Assembly (NCBI GenBank): GCA_964505035.1
Contig: CAZDGK010000027.1
Location: forward strand, 1 to 17,629
Direction of reading: 5' to 3'
Origin: CAZDGK01 sp964505035
GTDB lineage: Bacteria > Patescibacteriota > Saccharimonadia > UBA4664
DNA: 17,629 nucleotides
A program made the position numbers and the translations under genes. The notes under the pieces are model-generated. The model was given only the letters and a program-made list of their open reading frames with translations, was not told where the DNA came from and searched no databases. Of the stretch, positions 14,341 through 17,629 are shown in pieces (position 1 is the stretch's first letter; each line of letters starts with the position of its first letter).

Positions 14341-14369
14341 AGTCTACCACAACAATCTGCTACAGTCAA
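14341..14369 (-). promoter_or_regulatory. Promoter of the ncRNA
   Basis: TTGACT (14364-14369), a 17-base spacer and TAGACT (14341-14346) on the minus strand. Close to sigma70 consensus. The start would be near 14334. Confidence 0.75.
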
Positions 14370-14399
14370 CAAAATCAGCCCCTATTTTGCCACAAAAAT

Positions 14400-14436
14400 C
14401 AAAGTGTCCCGGATGACCAATCTGGCCATCCGGGAC
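14400..14436 (-). terminator. Terminator of the 14454-15044 gene
   Basis: GTCCCGGATG and CATCCGGGAC form 10 bp, extended inward by a G-U pair and CCA/TGG to a stem of about 14 bp with a 3-base loop. A moderately T-rich tract (ACTTTGATTTTTG) follows on the minus strand. Confidence 0.8.
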
Positions 14437-14453
14437 AATCTCACCATGGGCGC

Positions 14454-15044
14454 TTACTCCGACGCCCCATCCGCACCAGGCTCGGGCGCCGGCTTCGGCA
14501 CCTCCAGCGGCTGGCCGGTCTCCAGCTCGTACAGAACCTTGCGCAACTGCTCGTAACCGGCGACCTCCACGGCCTCCGGCAGAGCGCGGCGCGCAGCCTC
14601 CAGCTCGATCGGCGACCAGTTCTTGGTCATCAGGTAGACCCGGAGGTGCCGGTCGTACGCCGCCGTCACGCCATCCAGCACCTGCCTCATGTAGAGGCCC
14701 ATGTTGAACCGGTAGGCGTTCTGGAGCTCGACGTGGATGCCCCGGGTAGTGAACCCGAGCTTGTCGATCCCCAGTCCGTCCGGACCAGTCAACATGCCAA
14801 CGGCCATCATCTGCAGCGCCACGGGCAAGCTTCTCAGCTCATGATATTCCGGCGTGAAGGTCAGCGGATCGAGCAGGACCGGCGTTGACCGCTTCGAGAC
14901 CTGCGCCAGCAGCTCCACGTAGAAGTCGCTGTTGCCCGTCGACCGATGGCCGACGATGACAATCAGCGGCGCCAGCTCATCGCGGGCCGGGATGTTGCGG
15001 ATGAGGGACGCCGGAGGCGTCCCAGTGGTTGTGGTGGTACTCAT
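14454..15044 (-). CDS. Unrecognised 196-aa protein, insulated single-gene unit
   Basis: Not recognised. The ATG at 15044 is chosen because AAGGAG lies 8 bases upstream; a longer frame to 15149 would start inside the promoter. The protein opens with a run of Thr (MSTTTTTGTPP). A beta-strand and turn, LAPLIVIVGHRSTGNSDFY, resembles the first strand of a Rossmann-like or deoxyribosyltransferase-like fold, but no catalytic pattern can be assigned. Further on are a Met-rich helix (VALQMMAVGML) and a helical C-terminal part, then a Pro/Glu/Ala tail. No signal peptide or membrane segment is seen. The unit has a consensus promoter, two leader hairpins, a strong ribosome-binding site and a GC-rich terminator, very like the gene at 2284-2793. 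Lines within it lose the local C bias (14701-14760: 22 G, 15 C), which may mean transfer or a different expression class. Confidence 0.75.
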   Translation of the reverse strand: MSTTTTTGTPPASLIRNIPARDELAPLIVIVGHRSTGNSDFYVELLAQVSKRSTPVLLDPLTFTPEYHELRSLPVALQMMAVGMLTGPDGLGIDKLGFTTRGIHVELQNAYRFNMGLYMRQVLDGVTAAYDRHLRVYLMTKNWSPIELEAARRALPEAVEVAGYEQLRKVLYELETGQPLEVPKPAPEPGADGASE

Positions 15045-15074
15045 GATGCATCTCCTTGCGGGGAGTAGCGGTTT

Positions 15075-15121
15075 GCCGGTGATTGCGATCAACCGGCATA
15101 GCCTGCGACGGGCATGTCGCA
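15075..15121 (-). other. 5' UTR hairpin pair of the 14454-15044 gene
   Basis: TGCGAC/GTCGCA (15104-15121) has a 6-base loop. GCCGGT/ACCGGC (15075-15097) has a further short inner pairing. Both lie between promoter and ribosome-binding site, as in the 2284-2793 gene. Confidence 0.5.
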
Positions 15122-15131
15122 AACCTCGCAT

Positions 15132-15160
15132 ATTATACAACATGCTCATCGTAAGATCAA
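15132..15160 (-). promoter_or_regulatory. Consensus promoter of the 14454-15044 gene
   Basis: TTGATC (15155-15160), a 17-base spacer and a perfect TATAAT (15132-15137) on the minus strand. The leader would be about 80 bases long. Confidence 0.8.
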
Positions 15161-15254
15161 TACATGCCTCTGCCTATTACGCTTATGCTGGCGCCCTTTC
15201 CTCATGCGCGTTATGATACCTAGCAGCAATCGAGCCAAAGTCAGGAGGGTGAGC

Positions 15255-15728
15255 TTGGACTTTCTCAAAAATTTCCCAGACCAGACATTCGTCCCGGGCC
15301 AATACTTCATGTGGTCTCCCAATACCAAAACCATTACTTACGATGCCCGGCGTCTCAAGACCAACAACGGCCGCCTCGCCCTGCTCCACGAGCTCGGCCA
15401 CGCCCGCCTCGGCCACCGCATTTATAAATACGACATGGAGCTGCTCCAAATGGAGCTCGACGCCTGGGACATCGCCCGTCAGCTAGCGCCGTTGTACGGC
15501 ATCTCCATCAATGAGGAACATGTCGCCAACGCCGTCGCCTCCTACGACGACTGGCTCACCAAGCGCGCCACCTGTCCCGACTGCAATAATTTCAGCCTTC
15601 AGCGCGGCCGCGACGCCTATGGTTGCTTCGCCTGCGGCGCCAAATGGGTCGTCAATTGGCGCAAAGACCGTCGCGTCAAACGCACCATCGTCTCACGCTT
15701 CGTCCGCCTCTCTGCTGCCCGCCCCTAG
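15255..15728 (+). CDS. Small HExxH metallopeptidase with C-terminal zinc ribbon
   Basis: From a TTG start with AGGAGG 6 bases upstream, the product has 157 residues. HELGH (45-49) is a zinc-metallopeptidase HExxH motif followed by ARLGH. Glu67 in LLQMELDAWDIA stands where ImmA/IrrE-type minimal gluzincins place their third zinc ligand, followed by a helix. The C-terminal part has Cys107-x2-Cys110 and Cys124-x2-Cys127, a zinc ribbon. ImmA/IrrE peptidases usually cut a repressor carrying an HTH domain; no such gene lies beside it here. An ATG at 15204 (and a frame up to 15114) would add residues but has no ribosome-binding site. A TATGAT lies at 15212-15217 without a clear -35 box. The gene ends at a strong shared terminator. 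The peptidase call is likely; the substrate is unknown. Confidence 0.8.
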   Translation: MDFLKNFPDQTFVPGQYFMWSPNTKTITYDARRLKTNNGRLALLHELGHARLGHRIYKYDMELLQMELDAWDIARQLAPLYGISINEEHVANAVASYDDWLTKRATCPDCNNFSLQRGRDAYGCFACGAKWVVNWRKDRRVKRTIVSRFVRLSAARP

Positions 15729-15733
15729 CAGTC

Positions 15734-15777
15734 CCAAATCAAAAATCACCCCTGATCTGGGGTGATTTTTGATTTGG
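15734..15777. terminator. Bidirectional intrinsic terminator
   Basis: Perfect 19-bp inverted repeat with a 6-base loop. The core is CACCCC/GGGGTG, flanked on the 5' side by a run of A and on the 3' side by a run of T, so it works in both directions. It serves the metallopeptidase gene (plus) and the KGG gene (minus), which converge on it. Confidence 0.93.
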
Positions 15778-15788
15778 AAACTAGTTAC

Positions 15789-15995
15789 TTAAGCGGCGTT
15801 CTCAGTGACCTTGGTGCGGCGCGAAGCGCGACCGCCCTTGGCACCGGCAATCCGGGCCAGTTCCGGGTTCTTGGCGAAACCGCCACCCCGGGACACTTTT
15901 CCGCCCTTCTTACCAATGAGCTCGTAGAAGTTAGCGCCGTAGCGCAACTTGTTGGTTGCAGCAGCTTTGACGCCGCCCTTAGCAGTACCTGCCAT
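15789..15995 (-). CDS. Small KGG-motif protein (68 aa)
   Basis: The start at 15995 (MAGTAKGGVKAAATNKL) is chosen because GGAG lies 9 bases upstream; an ATG at 16010 overlaps that site. The small basic protein has a KGGKVSRGGGF segment, then FAKNPELARIAGAKGGRA. This matches the KGG repeat of stress-related proteins such as YciG and GsiB (GGFA-xx-PELAxxxGxKGG). A Lys/Ala-rich N-terminal stretch lies before it. Proteins of this type are linked to general stress, desiccation or acid; the mechanism is not settled, and binding to nucleic acid is possible for such a basic protein. It has a near-perfect promoter and a structured leader of about 120 bases, so it is probably abundant and regulated. It shares a terminator with the metallopeptidase. 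Confidence 0.8.
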   Translation of the reverse strand: MAGTAKGGVKAAATNKLRYGANFYELIGKKGGKVSRGGGFAKNPELARIAGAKGGRASRRTKVTENAA

Positions 15996-16118
15996 AATTA
16001 TTAACTCCATTACCTTGGTTTATTGTGGCAAAATAGACACGGGGTCAGCTTTAGTTCTTTTGCCAAAAAGGCCGCGGGGTAGACCCCGGTCTTGAGCAAA
16101 AGGCACTAAGCGACTACC
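15996..16118 (-). promoter_or_regulatory. Structured leader of the KGG gene with competing helices
   Basis: On the minus strand CTTTTGC (16096-16102) pairs with GCAAAAG (16057-16063), enclosing a hairpin CGGGG-TCTA-CCCCG (16075-16088 region). In the other form GGCAAAA (16058-16064) pairs with TTTTGCC (16027-16033), and CGGGGTC (16082-16088) pairs with GACCCCG (16040-16046), which would make a pseudoknot. The two sets exclude each other. The last part holds the GGAG ribosome-binding site. Confidence 0.5.
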
Positions 16119-16124
16119 GGGGAC

Positions 16125-16153
16125 ATCTTAGCATAAACACAATCTACTGTCAA
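16125..16153 (-). promoter_or_regulatory. Near-perfect promoter of the KGG gene
   Basis: TTGACA (16148-16153), a 17-base spacer and TAAGAT (16125-16130), with an extended TG before the -10 box, on the minus strand. The -35 box lies 9 bases from the divergent start codon of the methyltransferase gene. Confidence 0.85.
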
Positions 16154-16161
16154 TAACTATT

Positions 16162-16686
16162 ATGCTTTCTTCCAAGCCATTTCCACTAACTGTCGTCCTG
16201 CACAATATTCGCAGCGCCCAGAACGTTGGTGCCATCCTCCGCACGGCCGACGCCGCGGCCGTCAGCCTCTTCATCACTACTGGCTACACCCCTCACCTCT
16301 CCGAGGCCACAGACGACCCCAGGCCGCCCCATGTACGCCTGGCCAACACCCGCTCCATCGCCAAAACCGCCCTCGGCGCTGAGCAGACCGTCCCGTGTCA
16401 GCACTACCCAACGCTCGAGGCCGCTGTCGCATTCTTGCGACATAACCAGTATCACATCGCGGCCTTAGAGCAGGCTGAAAGCTCCACCAATTTGTTTGAT
16501 TACGCGCCAGCAGGCCCCATCGCGCTCATCTTAGGCAATGAAGTCACTGGTCTCGAACCCGCCGAGCTCGCCCTCTGCGACGTCATCCTGGAGCTGCCCA
16601 TGCTCGGCTCCAAAGAGTCGCTCAATGTCGCCACCGCCGCGGGCATCGCCCTCTACCAGCTCCGATTTAGAGCTAAAGCAGTTTGA
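16162..16686 (+). CDS. TrmH/SpoU-family RNA 2'-O-methyltransferase
   Basis: The 174-residue protein is a minimal SPOUT catalytic domain of the TrmH/SpoU type, which methylates a ribose 2'-OH in rRNA or tRNA with SAM. Motif 1 is NIRSAQNVGAILRTAD (15-30), including the catalytic-type Arg and Asn. Motif 2 is LILGNEVTGL (123-131 region). Motif 3 is LPMLGSKESLNVATAAG (145-161). The usual Pro-x-x-G form of motif 3 is kept as PMLGSKESLNV. There is no N-terminal L30e-like RNA-binding domain, as in TrmH/TrmL-like enzymes, so the target cannot be assigned. ATG at 16162 is the natural start; no ribosome-binding site is seen. The stop codon overlaps the promoter of the next gene. Confidence 0.92.
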   Translation: MLSSKPFPLTVVLHNIRSAQNVGAILRTADAAAVSLFITTGYTPHLSEATDDPRPPHVRLANTRSIAKTALGAEQTVPCQHYPTLEAAVAFLRHNQYHIAALEQAESSTNLFDYAPAGPIALILGNEVTGLEPAELALCDVILELPMLGSKESLNVATAAGIALYQLRFRAKAV

Positions 16687-16711
16687 AGAAATCTACTCTA
16701 TCCGATACGAT
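16683..16711 (+). promoter_or_regulatory. Predicted promoter of the beta-helix gene, leaderless type
   Basis: TTGAAG (16683-16688), a 17-base spacer and TACGAT (16706-16711). The -10 box ends 9 bases before the GTG at 16721. The -35 box overlaps the TGA stop of the methyltransferase gene (16684-16686). No Shine-Dalgarno sequence is visible. Confidence 0.55.
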
Positions 16712-16720
16712 ATAGGCATC

Positions 16721-17629
16721 GTGAAGTCAATATTCAACAAGCTCCGCCAGTCAAAACCGCTCCAAGTCAGGTTCATGGCTCCAGCTGTCATTATCTGTGT
16801 CATCGCCGGCTACCTCGTCGTGCGCATCTTCGCCGCCGGGCCAGCCGCCGAGTTCCTGCCGCCTAACGCTACGATCTCCGGCAATGCCAGCGTCCAAACC
16901 CAAGCCGGCGCCATTGGCGGCCAAATGCTCGTATTTGGCGTCAGCACCACACCAACACCCACGAGCACCCCAACACCCACGGCCGCACCGACCCCCACTC
17001 CGACCCCCACGAGCACCCCCACAGCCGGCTGCTCCGGCCCGGCCAACCATGTAGCCGGCGGAGCTGACGGCACCGGTACCTGCTGGCCTGGGCCAAACAA
17101 CACCGGCGTGCCGGCCGGCACCGTTCTGAGCGCCTACACCGGCCCGTGCGACATCACTACTGCCAACACTGTCATCGACAGCAAAACCATCAACTGCCCC
17201 GATGGCGTGGGCATTTTAGCCGCCAATGTCACCATCAAAAACAGCAAGGTCAACACCTACCTTTCCATCGACACCGACGCCAACGCCAACAACTCGCTCA
17301 CCCTCACCGATTCCGAGGTCGATGGCAAAGGCACGCTCCAATCAGCCGCCGGCGGCGCCAACCTCACCTTCCTGCGTGACAACATCCATGGTGGCATCAA
17401 CGGTGCCGAGTGCGACCCGCCCATCCATTATTGCTCCATCCGCGACACCTACATTCACGGCCAAACCTACAAAGATAATATCGACACTCACCTGGGCGGC
17501 ATCCTCTCGGATGGTGGCACCAATATCACCATCGTCCACAACACCGTCGTTTGCGACACCCCGGTCAACAACGTTGGCGGCGGCTGCACCGGCGACATCA
17601 ACCTCATTCCCAACTTTGCCGCTATCAAC
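16721..17629 (+). CDS. Secreted beta-helix protein with Thr/Pro stalk (3' end cut by window)
   Basis: 303 codons are visible and the frame is still open at the window edge. It begins at GTG (MKSIFNKLRQSKPLQ), with a basic start and a hydrophobic segment (about 19-37, APAVIICVIAGYLVVRIFAA). This may be a signal peptide or a membrane anchor. A short domain is followed by a Thr/Pro/Ser-rich stalk (about residues 75-101). Then comes a region with the spacing of a right-handed parallel beta-helix: ITTANTVIDSKTINC, GVGILAANVTIKNSKV, NSLTLTDSEVDGKGTL, NLTFLRDNIHGGIN, CSIRDTYIHGQTYKDN and TNITIVHNTVVC. Such folds occur in polysaccharide lyases and adhesins. Eight or more Cys suggest disulfides outside the cell. 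No catalytic residues can be assigned. The likely site is the cell surface. Confidence 0.85.
   Translation, partial: MKSIFNKLRQSKPLQVRFMAPAVIICVIAGYLVVRIFAAGPAAEFLPPNATISGNASVQTQAGAIGGQMLVFGVSTTPTPTSTPTPTAAPTPTPTPTSTPTAGCSGPANHVAGGADGTGTCWPGPNNTGVPAGTVLSAYTGPCDITTANTVIDSKTINCPDGVGILAANVTIKNSKVNTYLSIDTDANANNSLTLTDSEVDGKGTLQSAAGGANLTFLRDNIHGGINGAECDPPIHYCSIRDTYIHGQTYKDNIDTHLGGILSDGGTNITIVHNTVVCDTPVNNVGGGCTGDINLIPNFAAIN
16943..17023 (+). repeat. In-frame Thr/Pro/Ser stalk repeat
   Basis: Repeated short units such as ACACCCACGAGCACCCC encode (S/T)TPTPT-type residues within the beta-helix gene. The repeat can change length by slippage or recombination, giving a variable linker between membrane segment and outer domain. 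Confidence 0.7.

Noticed and set aside
15762..16004. 80-codon plus-strand frame opposite the KGG gene
   Set aside because: It begins inside the terminator hairpin and is antisense to a gene with a strong promoter and ribosome-binding site.
16943..17023. Possible CRISPR-like or intergenic tandem repeat
   Set aside because: The repeat units are contiguous, without spacers, and in frame as Thr/Pro codons inside a gene.

Overview
The window reads as a compact, gene-dense chromosome segment from a small-genomed bacterium, most likely a member of the Patescibacteria/CPR. Saccharibacteria is my best guess, by inference and not by any database match. The points in favour are: proteins shorter than their usual homologues (SecD about 437 aa, PriA about 650, IF2 about 590, a four-domain S1 of 363); an LPQTG-anchored stalk protein, which implies a sortase and a single-membrane envelope; and a secreted beta-helix protein behind a short signal-anchor and a Thr/Pro stalk. 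TGA is used as a normal stop (secD, the phosphoribosyltransferase, the TrmH-like gene), so the UGA-glycine code of Gracilibacteria/Absconditabacteria is excluded. DNA is GC-rich, and the plus strand is mostly richer in C than in G, so the minus strand, which carries secDF and the translation operon, is probably the leading strand.

Layout. 1-2201 (minus): secD-secF, with secF cut by the window edge. 2213-3869 (minus): three single-gene units, namely an unrecognised protein, a phosphoribosyltransferase-like protein with an altered PRPP loop, and a small CxxC protein. 3936-7970: priA (plus), a DUF1003-type membrane protein (minus) whose stop codon overlaps that of priA, then the def-fmt pair (plus) for formyl-Met metabolism. 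7979-10084 (minus): an unrecognised 701-residue Ala/Arg/Glu-rich protein. 10145-13664 (minus): the operon rpsA-like, ylxR, infB, rbfA, with a structured leader. 13668-14369 (minus): an LPXTG protein and, upstream of it, a self-contained non-coding RNA unit with its own promoter and terminator. 14405-15160 (minus): another insulated unrecognised gene. 15255-15777: a small zinc metallopeptidase with a zinc ribbon (plus) and a shared bidirectional terminator. 15789-16153 (minus): a small KGG-motif protein with a structured leader. 16162-17629 (plus): a TrmH/SpoU-type RNA methyltransferase and the start of a secreted beta-helix protein.

How the parts work together. Most of the window is translation and its surroundings: S1-like protein, YlxR, IF2 and RbfA for initiation and 30S maturation; Fmt and deformylase for the initiator Met; a TrmH-like methyltransferase; SecDF for export; PriA for restart of replication. 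Regulation is unusually legible. Many sigma70-type boxes with 17-base spacers can be read directly. In several genes the -10 box ends only 8-10 bases before the start codon (secD, the PRTase, def, the beta-helix gene), which predicts leaderless mRNAs, while other genes have clear Shine-Dalgarno leaders.

The most interesting element is the roughly 200-nt non-coding RNA at 14138-14334 (minus). It has a consensus promoter, an intrinsic terminator, and a hairpin whose eight-base loop is perfectly complementary to a downstream segment, suggesting a pseudoknot. Second are the leader of the KGG gene, which has two sets of competing helices, and the terminator/promoter/ribosome-binding-site overlap ahead of the 701-aa gene. 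All structures and promoters here were read by eye. No folding, alignment or database search was run.
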